Assembly: GCA_004369085.1 (NCBI GenBank)
Contig: ML210323.1
Coordinates: 1-64,000 of the forward strand
DNA from: Coprinopsis marcescibilis
Taxonomy: Eukaryota; Basidiomycota; Agaricomycetes; Agaricales; Psathyrellaceae
DNA: 64,000 nucleotides
Reading direction: 5' to 3'
This document shows positions 32,381 through 45,516 of this stretch, one piece after another; within the stretch, counting starts at the first letter, position 1, and each line of letters starts with the position of its first letter. Position numbers and translations under genes: made by a program. A model generated the notes under the pieces. It was given only the letters and a program-made list of their open reading frames with translations, was not told the DNA's origin and did no database searches.

Positions 32381-34615
32381 TTTTTTTTGAAAGTGTAGAC
32401 AAAGAATAAAGGTTGAATCCTTTGTTTAGATTATCAACCAGAGTCAGCGAGTGATTGGGGCTCAAAGCTACCCCTCCACTAAGTGACTGACATCAGTAAT
32501 ATGTCTGATGAGCACACATCTTTCGGCCTTGTGTTCGCCGCTGGCTGCCTTGATTGTGAACCTAAATCATTGGTTAGCAACAGTAGTAGGCAATAGGAAA
32601 TTTGACTCACCGTTGGCCAGTGTGGAGGATGTAGGCCTCAACATCTCCTGAATTGAAATGCAGTCAACAAATGATGTAATTTCCAGGGGTTTCATACTTC
32701 CAGAGCAACTTGAGCTTAACTAGGACAACGTTGATGTGCCCTGTATGTGTGGGACCCCTAAAAATCATATAAAGTATATTTTACGAGTTGTACTCAGCTC
32801 AAAAATGCGAAACCCATCGTATAGACTATGATGGGTATATTCTAAACAAATGCCACTACCCCAGTACGAATGGGCACCAAGGGTTGAGACTTAGAATGGA
32901 GGTCGTCAACTAACACCACCAGAATGAAGGAATATAGTAAGAGAACTATCGTCAATCATTGTCATCCATACAAGTCAAAGTTACACACTCTGAATTAAAA
33001 ACCAACATTGATAATAGTGACTTAGCACAAGAGTTACTATTACATGGACATGTATAATACATCTGCTAGTGCCATGACATAACTCAATACTCAGAACAAA
33101 CAACGGTATTTCTTGTAAAATGAAACATACTAGCCAGGACTCAAACCCCAAACCTACACATTAAACTCAGCAAATGCTGAATATAAGCACTCGGAGTGTA
33201 TAGTCAAAAGGACTTACAAGAATTGACACCCATTGCTAAGACAATACGAGCACAAATTACCCTACCATGGGACCACAGAAAGATGATGAAGAAAGCAAGG
33301 ATTCACCAAGATAAGATAACAAACTGGACATGTGCCTAGGCTGTGGATGACGAAGTCAAGACTTAGATAGACTCATAATTCTCATTGAGCACTGCTGTGT
33401 ACCATCTAGACCGAGTCTAAAAACACTTGATAGCCAATCACCTCATCTATACTATAACCTAGACTCGGAGGATTAGACAAAAAGCCCTCAACTGGCGTCA
33501 TATGGGACTCAACTCTCAATGGGAATATTCAACCTTCCCATCAGAATTGAACTTATATCCACATGCACCATTTCAACTTGGCGCCCGGAACCATGATACA
33601 CTTCCCCTTTTGTCTGGTCTCTTTCCCTTTTTATCTCGTTTAGACTCGTAGTTTAAAATTAGTCTGTATTTATTTGATTGTAGACCACTGCTTAGCCAAA
33701 CACCATTCTTGTATAAAAGCTAGGTAGAATTGGTCCAATATACGCTAGATATCACTTGGTTCACTGCTGTGACTTTGAGTTAACCACTGACAGTGTTACT
33801 TGAGTCCCCACTGACCTTAGATAGTCTCTAAGAATGAAAATGTAGAGTCAAGAGTTAAAACCAATACAATTGTGATTTATTGTGATTATTGTGACCATTG
33901 AGAGTTTAAGACCCCTTTTTGTGTCCAATTGAGTGTTTTAAAGATTGTCAAGCATTGAACAGGTGGAGCTCCAGGATCAGTAACAATGATGTTTGGCCTT
34001 GTGTGGTTTGGAGCATGAGGCCTCAGCTCCAATGGATATGATGATATCATTGTGCATGACAATATTGACAAGCGAGCTCCGCCTAAGGATGAAAGGTCAC
34101 TAAGGTCCTTGTTAATGTTGTATAATTGTATGATAGATGAAGCTTTCCTTTGACAAAAAACCTGTACCATTGTTCAGGACTTTCATTGTTAGGAGACCAG
34201 TCAATTGAGGCTGTACTTTGTAAAGTGCTATGCATTACAATTGGTCGCTTTGATATAGATAGGGCGATGACTGACAACCAGCAAGCATGCATACTGGTCA
34301 TTATAAAATGCATAGCATTGTCAAGGTGATGATTGTCGACATAAAACACATAGTGTTGTCAAGGTCTCTCATTGTTAGGAAGCCCTTTAAGGCTCTGTGA
34401 ACATGACATTTGAACTTCATGTTCAAAGCCATATACCAGGTCACCAGCTTATCTTATCACCTCTTGTCCTTTTTGCCATCAAACATCCATGGAGAAAGTC
34501 ACATCCTTGCTTTATGCTGCAATCTCCTCTTGTGATCAAAATAGGATTGATACCATTGCAGTAAGTAGGCAAAGTTCTTCCCGGAATTATTCTGATGGTT
34601 GTTTGTTAGGAGGAA
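32381..34615. other. Non-coding, AT-rich interior of the CACTA-like element
   Basis: No supported gene. It contains an 88-bp block at 33,868-33,955 that recurs at 53,293-53,380 outside the element. Confidence 0.45.
33868..33955. repeat. Short dispersed repeat, copy 1
   Basis: A block starting 'caattgtgatttattgtg' and ending near 'gagtgttttaaagattgt' is nearly identical to 53,293-53,380 in the same orientation. Flanks differ on both sides, as expected for a small mobile repeat or a transposon end. Confidence 0.7.
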
Positions 34616-37591
34616 ATGGAGCTCCCTTGTTTTGTTCTACACCCTGATTACCAACTACCCAGCCCTGACCCCCAACAATCTATGATGCAGGCACATCAAG
34701 CCCCAGTGGACACCCACCCCTTGCAAGGATTGCTCTTGGCCCCCACACAGATTCACGTTTATCCACCTCAGAGTCAGGGAGAGACCAGTGGGTCTCAGAT
34801 GCTGATTCCTAGTCCAGTTTAAAATCTACATGCACACATAAGCAACGAGTTGATTCTTTCCCACAGGTGTTTGTGATCCCCATCGCAATTCGAAGAAATC
34901 AATCCTGAGACACACAAGAGGACAAAGATCCGGTTGGTGGAGAATGACCCTGCAAAGCAAAGGGAGGTGGTACATGGGTTGGAAGGACAAATGGGGACCT
35001 TGAGTGAGCAAGTGAGCCAACTGAATGGTTTAAACTAAATGATGTTGTATTCACATAGCTGGAAGGTTATCATTGGGAACAAACAGCTTGAGCAGGCACT
35101 CAAAGCCCTTGAAGAAACTAGACAGCTGGTCAAAGCAAGTGAGAAAGAGCGGAAGAAGCAGAAAGAGATGCCCAAATTGCCAAAGCAGAGGCAGAAAGCC
35201 ATGTGTTGCGGATACTTGCAAAAAAGAGGGAGAGCAAGCAAGCATTGTGGGAGGAAATAGCAGAAAGTGAGGCGATGCTCAAGCAGGAGCTGGTTGCAAA
35301 AGAAACGAAGATGAAGGAGGATTGGGAGAGGGAGTTTGCCGCCCAGGACGCAAAGTTGAAAGAGGAGATGAGGATGATCATGATGATCCTAGCATCAAAT
35401 GGTCAACCTTTGCAGGCTCAGGCCACTGTGAGCACCATACTTGGAGGGATGGCCCTGGATGCAATGCTGAATCCAACTAGTGGCATAGAGACTGGGTCGG
35501 AGCAGATGGGGATGATGCTGGAGGCTGTGAACATTGGGAACATTGGGAACGAAACTGCTCCACACGCAGCACACGAGGCTGCAAAAGGGGTGCGGGATGT
35601 TGACTTCAAGATGCCATATGCACATGGTGGGACCACAGCAGAAGGTGCCAAAGACAAAGGAAAGGGCAAGAGTTTAGCTGCAAACAAGGAGGGTGAGGAG
35701 GGAGATGATGAGAGTGATGCCCAAGTCCACATTCCTATGAGAAACACGTCCTTGGCAACACTGCAAGGACCTTGTCACTGAGAGTTTGGAAGATCGAGGG
35801 CCAGGAAACTGGATCAGTTGATTTGAAAGGACTTCCAGACTGCCCAATCCTCAGATGATGAAGCCGAAGACTTTGTTAAGGTTGTGGTCTCACCTCCAAT
35901 GAAATATCGAAGGTCTAGGGCTGGAAATGGGCCTAAAATCTGACTGGTGACTGAGAGCGATTCATCAACAAGCGAGGCTAACAACATTGGAGGAAAAGCG
36001 GATGGAGGACAAGCGAAGCACAGCTCACATACCCCAACACAGGGATCCCTATCTCCCTCCAAAGAAATGGCAATTGTCAAGCTATTGAGAACAATTCTCA
36101 AACGCCAGGAGAAGAGTCCTATGGTGCCAAACACCTAGTCACCACCACTTTTGTACAGTCCAAATTGGGAAGGTGGGAAAGCCAGGATTTCTTATTCCTC
36201 TTGCCAAAATGCATCTTTTTGGCAGGGGAACAAAATGGCAAGATGGTTTACAAAAATATCAAAAACTGATGGAGGAATAAATGTTTGTGGTTTCAAATTG
36301 GCAGGATTGCCATATATGGAAGGCCCCTAAAGACTTTTGGAGCCAGAATCGGGGGTCTAACCACCATGGTAGCCATCAAAAGCATCATTTTTGAGCTTTT
36401 CCTGTCAAGACAAGTTGTTTGGAACCTCCAAAAGCAAAAAATTCAAGCAAAAAAAACAATTTTTTTTGTCCAACTGATTTGGTGCCTGTAAAAACTTAGT
36501 GGTGACTAAGTGTTCTGCACCATAGCCCAAGTCCCAAGAAGAAGTGCAATATTGGGAACTTCCAAGTTGAGATTGATAGAGCAAGGGACCCTGAAAGAAC
36601 AAAATTCTTGGTAAGTCTTGTTCATCAGTCTCGCAATGTAAGGAAACACTGACCTCCCTGCAGGCAGAAACACAATCCACCTTCAACAAGATGATAGGGA
36701 TCAAGAAGGACGCCAACATTGTTGGCCACAGTGCAGCAGTAGAAGATGAGGTTGCTGTCAATGTGTTCGAGCAGGAGCAAACCAATGCCAACCCAGTGTT
36801 GGTACCGATACAACCCGGCTGGAGGTATCTGAATGGACGATGGAACCATTCTCTGAGCGAGCAGTTTGCCAGTTGGATGGTGAAGCACCAAATCATCTCC
36901 AAAGAGTCAAAGGAGGATGCAGTGCTTGACTTCTTGGCAAGGGTTGCCCAACTTTCTGGCTTGCTCAAGAAGAACAGCCGTCAACCCAATGAAACGCTTG
37001 CTGCCTTTGAGAAGCGGAGAGTCGAGGTCAAGGTCAAAGAGGAAAAGAGGGCAAAGAAGAACACTAGGAGAACTGGAGTGAGTTCATGCACTTGATTTCG
37101 GAAAATGAGAAACTAAACCCAACTTACAAAAGCTTTACACCTGACGAAAGGAGGTCACTGAGGAGTCAAGGGGCAATGAAGAGGAGGACGCTGCTTGGAA
37201 AAGAGTAGATGAAGTCATTGATTTGCTGGGATATGGCAGTATGAGCTCTGATGAAAGCGAATATGATGATGCTGGACTTGCGACGGGTAATGTGCTGGTG
37301 GGCTTGATGCCATGGAACTCCACAGAGATCATGTCTATCATGAAGTTGGTTGATGCAGACAGAAGGAACAAGGCAGTGAAGGGGATTCAAAGGCCAGGTA
37401 ATTGTGGGTTGACTCGCAAACATGTTTGTGGTCAGCTGTTCAAGAGAACTGCAAAGATGGGCCTGCCACTGAACTTCTACAACCCAATGTTCTACCAGGA
37501 CCTGTCTGATGAGATGAAGAGGGGCTTAGGTGCTCAGCCTGTACATTCTTTGCCAAAGTTAGAGATTATCAACAGTGCAAGTAATCAGTAG
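34616..37591 (+). pseudogene. Transposon accessory ORFs (coiled coil plus downstream domain)
   Basis: Plus-strand fragments run in order. They are a Pro/Gln-rich piece (34,616-34,819), a Lys/Glu-rich coiled coil (35,039-35,781, with a one-frame slip near 35,160), a basic domain with PNETLAAFEKRRVEVK (36,691-37,095), and a segment with LPLNFYNPMFYQDL (37,223-37,591). Agaricomycete transposons often carry such hypothetical ORFs upstream of Tnp2, so I read these as the element's second gene, broken by frameshifts and possibly introns. No catalytic motif is seen. Confidence 0.5.
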
Positions 37592-37809
37592 ACTATGTAC
37601 CGTTACACCACTGTACTGTGATGAGTCAAAAGCTTTGAGAGCTTCCAGAGTCATTATCACCTCAGGATCTGATCCACAAAAGGCAATGGTAAAGAACCAG
37701 CGTGCGCAGATGAACCACAACATGCAACACAGTTGATGAGACATAATGTCAGATTTGGGCAGATTATCCACAGCAAACAATGTCAAGGGATGATATAAAA
37801 CATGTAGTC

Positions 37810-38150
37810 GGCTTACCTGAAGCTACACTGGGGGGATGAGAGAGGGCAATGGTGGTTTGGGAGAGAGGGAGTTCAAACTCCACTCGATATGCTGTGGCGC
37901 AATAACCTCTGCCACCTACCTCTGCTACCTACATCTTCCTCTTCCTCCTTGTCTCCATCCTCCGCTGTACTCGTGGTTTGTGGCTGTGGGCAATTCGTGG
38001 TTTCAGATAGTCCAACCAAGATAGAAACTCCCGGTGCAGGGCCATGAGGTAGGAGGTCATTGCGCCACAGCACAGCAAGCAGAGTTTGAACTCCCTCTCT
38101 CCCAAACCACCACTGCCCTCTCTCACCCCCAGTGTAGATTCAGGTAAGCC
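37810..38150. mobile_element. 341-bp foldback / long-TIR element
   Basis: The two arms, roughly 37,810-37,912 and 38,045-38,150, are inverted copies of about 100 bp. The left arm starts GGCTTACCTGAA and the right arm ends TTCAGGTAAGCC. Both contain the 'gggagttcaaactc' type block and a 'gtggcgcaat' block in opposite orientation. The single-stranded form would be a long hairpin. It lies between the accessory ORFs and the transposase. No clear target duplication is seen. Confidence 0.75.
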
Positions 38151-38606
38151 AACTATACGTTCTATATCTTTCCTTGACATCATTTGCTGCGGATAATCCA
38201 CCCAAACTATCAAATCAAACTCACAAGGACTTTGGGCCCAAATACCAGCTTTTTGAACCACCATTGCCTCTGCCATCAAGGTCGACCTCTTCACCCAGGT
38301 CCACATCTCCAACCGTGTAGCTTCGGATTATCTGACTACACCTTCCCTCATCATTATGCGTGTTATGGATAGTCCATGCATGCTTTCCAGAAATTCCTTT
38401 TCTGGTCAGCTATTGTTCTGCAATCTAGGTTGCCATACAACAGTTGCATTGCTTGAAGCTTTTGTTCTGTACGTAGTATAAGAGGTGCACACCACATTCT
38501 CCCCAACTGGCAATGACAGCTCCCTTACCCCCTTACCCTGTTTCTCTCAGCACTCTCAACACCATTTCAAATAACTTCTTGCGGATTATCCGCTGAGGCC
38601 CCCCTC

Positions 38607-41600
38607 ATGCCTCTGTGTCAATGCGTGACCCACCAGTGCAATGGAAAGATTGTTACCAAGCCGGTGCTCAACAAGCATCGTGACAAAGACCAAGCTCTGC
38701 TCATCCAACACTCTGCCAAGGCTGTAGAGGCTTCCAAAGCAGCAACCCAAGATTACTATGTGAGAGTTGGCAAGTTCATAACTGTGCAAACTCTGTTGAT
38801 GGATGACCCCCTACCTGCAGCTTCACGTCTTTGGGGGAAGCATTCTTCCGATCCAGACCCCTTCGACCTCTCCATGCTTGCCAATGCACTTCATGATACA
38901 ATCCCCCCCAACCCAGGTTCCTCATCCACTCAGGACACCTCCAAACCTTTGACACCCACCAGTAATCTGACTCCTAATCCTTCTACACATTCTACACTGC
39001 TCAGTAATAACACTCGCATCTGTGCTGCCCTCGAATGCCTCAGTAAGCTGGAAATCAAGGTTGACAACCTGGTATCCTCTGTTGAGGACGCTGTGGGCTC
39101 TCTCTCCAACCAGACTCAGACATTCAATGCCTTTTCTACCAATTCACTCCTCAAAATCAGCAACAATATCTGGAGTCAGCTCCAAGCAAGCTGTGGAAGC
39201 AAAGCAAGCTCTGTGGTTGAACTCCGTGAATCAATTCTAGCAAAGCTGGAAGCTGCGACAGATCGTTTGAAGGCCCAGGAGTCTCTTCGGAAGGACAGGA
39301 AACAATCTGGGGAGCAACCTAATATTGAAGATCAGGTGCATGACAACAGTAAGTACCAAGCTTTTCAATTTCTACTTATCTTTGAGTAACATCACTTCTA
39401 GGTTGAAATTTCATTTTCGAGTCGCAGAACCTACATCCTGCAATGCAGGTCCTCTTCCTGTGCATCGCGACCTTGTATTGTGACTTCTTCAACCCCCTTA
39501 CGAACAAGCAAGCTGGAAAGAAGAAGTCCATCAGGCTGATTGGGCTGGTATGCCTAAATCTACCTCCTACGCTCTGTTACAAACCGGAGAATATGTTCCT
39601 TGCCGGGGTTATCCCCAGGCCAAATGAACCACCCCTTGATTGCATCAACCCCTACCTCACTCCTCTTGTTGACGAATTATTGGAGTTATGGGACCCTGGA
39701 GTCTTTTACACTTGGACACATTGCTACCCACAAGGAAGAAGGGTCCAGCTGGGCTTGATAGCTCTGGTATGCGACCTCCCAGCTGCTTGAAAAACCGCGG
39801 GGTTTGCCGGTCATAGCCACAAGGTTATCTGTTCGATGTGCCACTGCCAGAAGGATCAAGAGGGTTTGTAGAACAACCATTCTGTAAATGGAAACGACAC
39901 ACCAATGAAGAAATTTGGGAAGCTGCTTCGGAATTCACCCAGGCACTGAACGTGCATGTAAGGGAGGCAGTATTCAAGGTGAATGGTGTTTGCTGGTCGG
40001 AACTCTCACAGCTGCCCTATTTTGACCTTGTGTGATTCATTGTCCCAGACGCTATGCACAACCTCCTGCTTGGACTTGTCCAAACACACTGCACAACTAT
40101 CCTCGGCATCTGCATTGACCCAAAGAAGCAATCAGACGCACTCAATGTGGTCGATGTTCCCATCAACGATGACTGGCAGTTGCTGAAGACTGACAAGGAT
40201 CGCACCAGCGCCAAGTACATCAAGTCCGCACTAGAAAGCCCAATGACCAAAGAAATTCTCAGTAATTGGGCCGCAGTAGTCAAGCAACTTGAGCATTGTT
40301 TGCTGGCTTCTCTGCAATTCATCCACAATGCTCTTAACCTCCCAGCATTCCCTCAAAACCAACAAGTCACCAAAGCCAAGATTGCAAGCAAGATCATAGA
40401 CTGGCAAGTGGTGCAGCCTGAACTCAATGATTTCCACCCAAACTTCCTGAAAGAAGACCTTGAACAACTTCAAGCTGACATTGCAGCACTCATAACCCCC
40501 AGTTGGACTTCGAAACTCCCCCCGAATCTTGGAGAAGCAAGCCATGGGAAGCTTAATACAGATCAATGGCAGATGTTAGGCATGACATACCTGCCAGCCA
40601 GCCTCATTCAACTGTGGGGTCGAAGCAACATCAATGACAGGGACCATCCCAGTGTCAAACGTTGACGTCGATTATTGGAGGTTATGATGTCATTATTTTC
40701 TGCTATCAGCATTGCAACTGCCCATTCGACTTCGGAGGAACAATTGCAGCTCTACTTGCAACACTTGCAGACCTACATTGACAGAGTGAAAACCCTTTTT
40801 CTGGACATCAAATCAACACCTAGCCTTTCACATCTCAGAATATCTTTGCATGTATGGCCCTGTTCATTCCTGGTGGACCTTCCAATTTGAGCAACTGATT
40901 GGCATGCTCCAGCGTATTCCTACAAACAATCAATACTGTGCATTGTTTGAATCAAATCCATCATCTATCATTTGCTGAATTTGCTCCAGCTGAATACGAA
41001 GGGACGATTGCCAAATCATTCAACCATGCCTCGAACCTTTGCACCATGTTCCACAAATCCAATTGCCCCACTGCGATTCAGAATGCTGCGGGGTTTTTCA
41101 AACAGCTTGTTGATCCCCAGGTTCACCATGCGACTGCAGTTGCCAACCTCCTTGGCACCAGCGTGTTTAACAAGGGAGTGCCACATGCCGATATCCAACA
41201 TTCATTGACATGGGATGGCTGCATGACAGACTTGCCCAACGACCTAGTTACTGCTCTTTCACAGGCTAATATCAATTGCCAACATGGGCTCTTGTCGTCT
41301 CATATCACTCTAGCAGGATTATCACACACTGTCCACTCAAGACATCAAGGAAATGCCCAAGTAATACTTGACCTTGAAGGAAAGTCTGTCCCTCCAGTCA
41401 TACAATATATTGTACAAGTCCAATGCCAACACCAAGTCTCAACCCTCATTGCCGTCGAACGATTAAAGCCAGTCAAGATTCAGTCCAACCCTTTCAAATG
41501 GTTCCCACTGTTACATGTTGGACTCCACAGTTGTGAACATGGAGACCTTGAGATAGTGACTCCAGACTCCTTTTCTTGTCATCTTGCAAGATTAGATACT

Positions 41601-41651
41601 GAGTGGTGTGAACAACATGTAGCATTGGTAGTCTCTCTCGCCCGTGCTTGA
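38607..41651 (+). pseudogene. Tnp2-family (CACTA) transposase, broken
   Basis: The frames follow each other: 38,607-39,389 begins MPLCQCVTHQCNGK, the usual N-terminus of Agaricomycete CACTA proteins; 39,443-39,790 has the conserved LNLPPTLCYKPENMFLAGVI segment (Tnp2 core) and WTHCYPQGRRVQLGLIALVC; 40,054-40,665 starts at MHNLLLGLVQTH; then 40,675-41,651 holds a C-terminal part with FEQLIGMLQRIPTNNQY split across frames. The protein would bind the TIRs and cut DNA in the nucleus. Frame changes at about 39,390, 39,790-40,050 and 40,890, beyond what simple introns explain, suggest it is inactive. Confidence 0.75.
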
Positions 41652-42794
41652 TGCCAAATGATGCTATGACAACCCGCTCTTGTACCTGTACCTTACAAAA
41701 TCATATTGCCTTGTTTAAGACTAACCATGTCACTTCCCGCTCATCTTCCACTTTCTGTGCCTTCAGCGCATCCCCAAGCACCTTAAGTGAGCAATCAGTT
41801 TTGGGTACAACAGAACTTTAAATTATGTGCCCATTTTGATGGCCACCAAATTCTATGCCAGAATTTAACATCTTTCAAAGCCCAAAAACCCTTTGTTGAT
41901 TTGTTTCATTTTGAGAGCACCAAAAGGAAACATTTATGAGTTGCATTTACCCCATCAAAAAATTGTTTGTATTTTTAAAATTTTGAGATCTGTCAATACT
42001 GATTATAAATGTCAAGTTCTCATCAAATTCTAGCAGTTGGAATATATTTCAAAAATGAAACATTCACAAAACCTCAGAACAAGAGTTAAATGATAAGTAT
42101 TGTTTTATTATTCTTAGCCAGAAATTTAAACATTTTGCTTGCCCAAAATTCCCTGTTAAATTTTTTAAATTCTGTAAAGAATTTTAAATACATTTTGGTA
42201 AGTTCAAAAGAAGGGTCTCGCTGCAGTGTATGCAGCTTGTTGATGTGATGCGGAAACTGCTGTGTCATGCTCCTGCCGCTTGGCACAGCCAATTCTCATG
42301 CCAAGCGATGCTGCAAAATCTTGAGCCAACTGGCAGAACAGTGTCGAATCCGATTTCCAACAAATGAGGCACCATTGGGGATGCAACAGGAAACACTTTG
42401 CTTGTTTACATACTTGAGCCAAATCTACAGCTTCCCCATCTTGGAATGTAGAGGCTTTAGGGCTTTGACAAGCATGCCCTAGAGCACACTGTAACCAGCG
42501 ATGCTCTTCATTCTCCATTGTAAAGCATCAAAGGCCGTAATTGGTTACAGTAAAAAAGGTCCTGTCTCCTTGGTGTAGTTTTGTTTCCACATGTGCAAGG
42601 GGGGTGGAGGGCAGGGTAAGATAGGTCATTATCCATACTCAAACTCAATATTTAGAAGTTTGAACTGTCGCAAACGACTGTTCCAACCAACAATGCAGTC
42701 CACTGCAGGCCAAAGCATGACATCAGTCACAAATGATGGCAACAATGGTTTGAATGAATTTCATTGTGCAAGCCATTATGCAAAACACTGTAAG

Positions 42795-43060
42795 TATAGC
42801 GGTCACCTTGATTACCATTGACTTTTGATTTTGTGTTGTTATTTATTTACTTATAGCTTCCTGTTTGCTGAATGCCACTTTGCGGCCTTTCTCTCATATA
42901 TCCGTCTTATATAATATTAGAGTATATATAAGGACTCATGTAGCTACTTGAGAATCCCCCAGAGTTACTAGGAATCGATAGCTTTACAGCAGTCACCTCC
43001 CAGCCAAACTCTACACCTTTCTGTGTGCCACGACTGTTGCTCAAAGCTTCCCACATCACA
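42795..43060 (+). repeat. 5' LTR
   Basis: It aligns without gaps to the 3' LTR at 52,718-52,983. It begins TATAG (TGTAG in the 3' copy) and ends TCACA, so the ancestral termini were TG...CA. A TATATAA run near 42,925 may be the promoter TATA box. No convincing tRNA primer-binding site follows. Confidence 0.85.
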
Positions 43061-43192
43061 TATTTTTGACTGAACCATTGTCTATTGTCTTCTTACTCAT
43101 TAACAACTTCTTTTCTCTCCTCCTTGTTGTTGTCCTCTGGAACCCCTTGGTCTGATCAACCAAGCCCTCCGACTACCTTGACAAAACCAACA

Positions 43193-45483
43193 ATGTCCTC
43201 TATCAACTACAACACCCATTCCAAGTCCACTCTCAAAAGTGCCTCAACTGACACCTCTGCCAACAATGGTGCCAAGCCTGGTGGTGAGCAAGTCTTTTCT
43301 ACCCTGGTTGCTGAAAGTTCCTTCACAGACAGCCCATTCTCTGAAATACAAGCCACCAGGAGCCCGTCTCCACCCCAACCTGTGCAGCCATTGGTCGGGG
43401 CAAGGGTTGGGTTATCTTCTCACACATACCTGCTGGGTGGAGAAGAGGTGCAACGAGTGATGTCTAATGTCAGCTCTGATATTTGTTTTGGCTCAGACAG
43501 CTGCAACACCTCCACAGGGGATCCTTCAGTAGTCCTCTGGCCCATCACAAGTGGTGTTACCACCACGGCATGTCCTTGTTTACGTTCACATAGTGTAGGT
43601 AGTCACAAAAGTAGATCTTTCGGTACACCACTTAATAAGGAGCAAGTTAATATAGTAACTATTGCTCAGTCCTCACTCACGCATCCTCAGAAGGACTTGA
43701 CAACTCAATGCAATGAGTGTATTAAGGCCAGCAATAAGGCTGAGGCCAAACGCTGTGCAAAGCAAATTGACCTGCGAAACTGGGGAAATGTTGACATCCC
43801 TGCACAAGAACTTGACTCAACCACTCAGAAAGCTGAGCTGGACAGACTTAGGGCAGCAAAAGAGGCCGAAACAGCTGCTGCTGACTACAATAGGCCTAAC
43901 ACTGATGAAAGTGCCCATAATGATGGGAATGAAGACCCTCAATCCAAAAAGAAAAAGGGTAAAAACAGAAAGCCTGAGCGCCACAGAAGCACTACGGCAC
44001 CCATCTCCAATGAGGTGGAGCTTATGATTGACACTTTACTTGGTGGAAAGAACAAAAAGTGCAGCAAGAAAGCTTGTGCATCCAGCACTGTGGACAAAAC
44101 TAAAGGTACTGCACCATGCAATGAATCTCGAGATGTTCCTACAAAGTCCAGAAAGGATAAGTACAGCAACTTGAAATTGAGTGATCAATTAGAAAAGAAA
44201 TTGTACCTGGGTCAGGCACTGGCAGCTAAGCCCAAAAACTGCAGTCACAATAAACAAGTAAGCTCTGAGAGCTTGTCTGATGATTCTACTAGCTTGAATA
44301 GTGAGTCTTCAGACAGTTCTGAGTCTACAAGTGACAAAACCTCATCTTCTGACTATGAGGAGACCTCACACAGCTCCAGTGACAAAAGTTCTGAGAGCTC
44401 ATCTGATAGAAATCCTCCAGATGATGATGGTAGTGATGACTCAAGTTCAGATGAGTCTAAAACATCCTCATTGGATTCGGATTCTGATGAAAATCAGCCT
44501 GCCATACCTAAGGCAAATGCTTGTAAGACCAAGAAGGATCAGAAAAAGAAGGCTAAGAAGGGAAAGAGCAAATCTACCCTGAAGTCCATACCCCCGGAAA
44601 GGTATGATGGAACCCCTGATACTCAGATGTTCCACCACTTCGCCACAATGGTCACTACTTACCTTGAGGATAGTAAAGTCCCTGTCAAACGGCATGTACT
44701 TATTATTTCGCAGTATCTCACAGGTGAAGCTTATAATTACTTTGTATGTGAATTCTCATTCAAGTAGAAGACTTGGAGTGCAAATAGATTCCTCAAAGGA
44801 CTATTTAACTACTGCTTCCCAGTCGGTTTTTGTGACAAGCAGTATGCAAAGCTTTGCCGCTGCTTCCAAAACAATAAATTGGTTAAGGAGTATGTCTCCG
44901 AGTTAAATGAACTGTTCACAACCATAGGATTTACAGATAAACATGAGCGAGTCAGTAAGCTCTGGCATGGACTCCATCTGTTGATTCAGCGAGCCCTGTG
45001 CATAAACTTCACCCTGACACAGCTAAATGGAAACATGTAGTGCAGGCTGCAGAAATCAATGAAATTGCTGAATCCGTCAAAGTACACAGAGATAAGCGCC
45101 AGTCAGATGGTGATAATCATCATGACAAGAAATCGAGATGTTCTTTGAAAAATTTGTCCCACAAAGACTGAAATATGCAGCATCGTGGCAATTCCTTCAG
45201 GAATAAGATGAATACAACCCCCAACTTCTCGTCAAATACCCATAAATTTAAAAAGTGGGATGAGAAGAAGAAGGAAAGACCTCTGTTCAAACGTACCGAG
45301 TTGTCTCAGAAGGAAAAAGATGAATTACGTGCCTCTGATAAATGCTTCAATTGCAAAGAGCCGGGCCATCAGGCAAGACACTGTCATAAATCCAATCACT
45401 TACCAGCACCACAAGCTTCATCTAGTCGTTCTCATGTCCAAAATTACAACATTGAGCTTGAAATTGGCAAAACTAAAGCCTGA
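43193..45483 (+). pseudogene. Gag polyprotein with CCHC zinc knuckle
   Basis: An open frame of 524 codons runs from the ATG at 43,193 to a TAG at 44,765-44,767. The N-part is Ser/Thr/Asp-rich and low-complexity; near the end it has PPERYDGTPDTQMFHHFATM, the start of a retrotransposon capsid-like domain. The capsid continues in another frame to about 45,170, and the frame at 45,175-45,483 carries the zinc knuckle CFNCKEPGHQARHC. Gag forms the particle and packages RNA. The stop and frameshift between capsid and knuckle make it non-functional. Confidence 0.75.
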
Positions 45484-45516
45484 TGTGAGATAGCTGAGAG
45501 CACTGAGTATCTCAAC

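Larger units (their letters stand above)
30879..42793 (+). mobile_element. CACTA-like (Tnp2) DNA transposon, 11.9 kb
   Basis: It is bounded by 29-bp terminal inverted repeats at 30,879-30,907 and 42,765-42,793 (both begin TTACAGTGTTTTGCATAATG reading inward and end CTTGCACA). It contains a Tnp2-type transposase (38,607-41,651) in several broken frames, upstream coiled-coil ORFs (34,616-37,591), and AT-rich subterminal DNA at both ends. CACTA elements end in CACTA or CACTG and move by a DDE transposase; the CAGTG/CACTG termini fit. The left flank matches an uninterrupted repeat A copy at 62,517, and the matching right flank resumes at 52,984 after the gypsy element, which gives an empty-site comparison. 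An exact target duplication is ambiguous because TTA/TAA may belong to the TIR. Confidence 0.78.

Noticed and set aside
30879..42793. Three-base TTA target duplication for the CACTA-like element
   Set aside because: The left flank reads TTA and the right TAA in both this element and the MITE, so the bases may be part of the TIR; duplication not proven.
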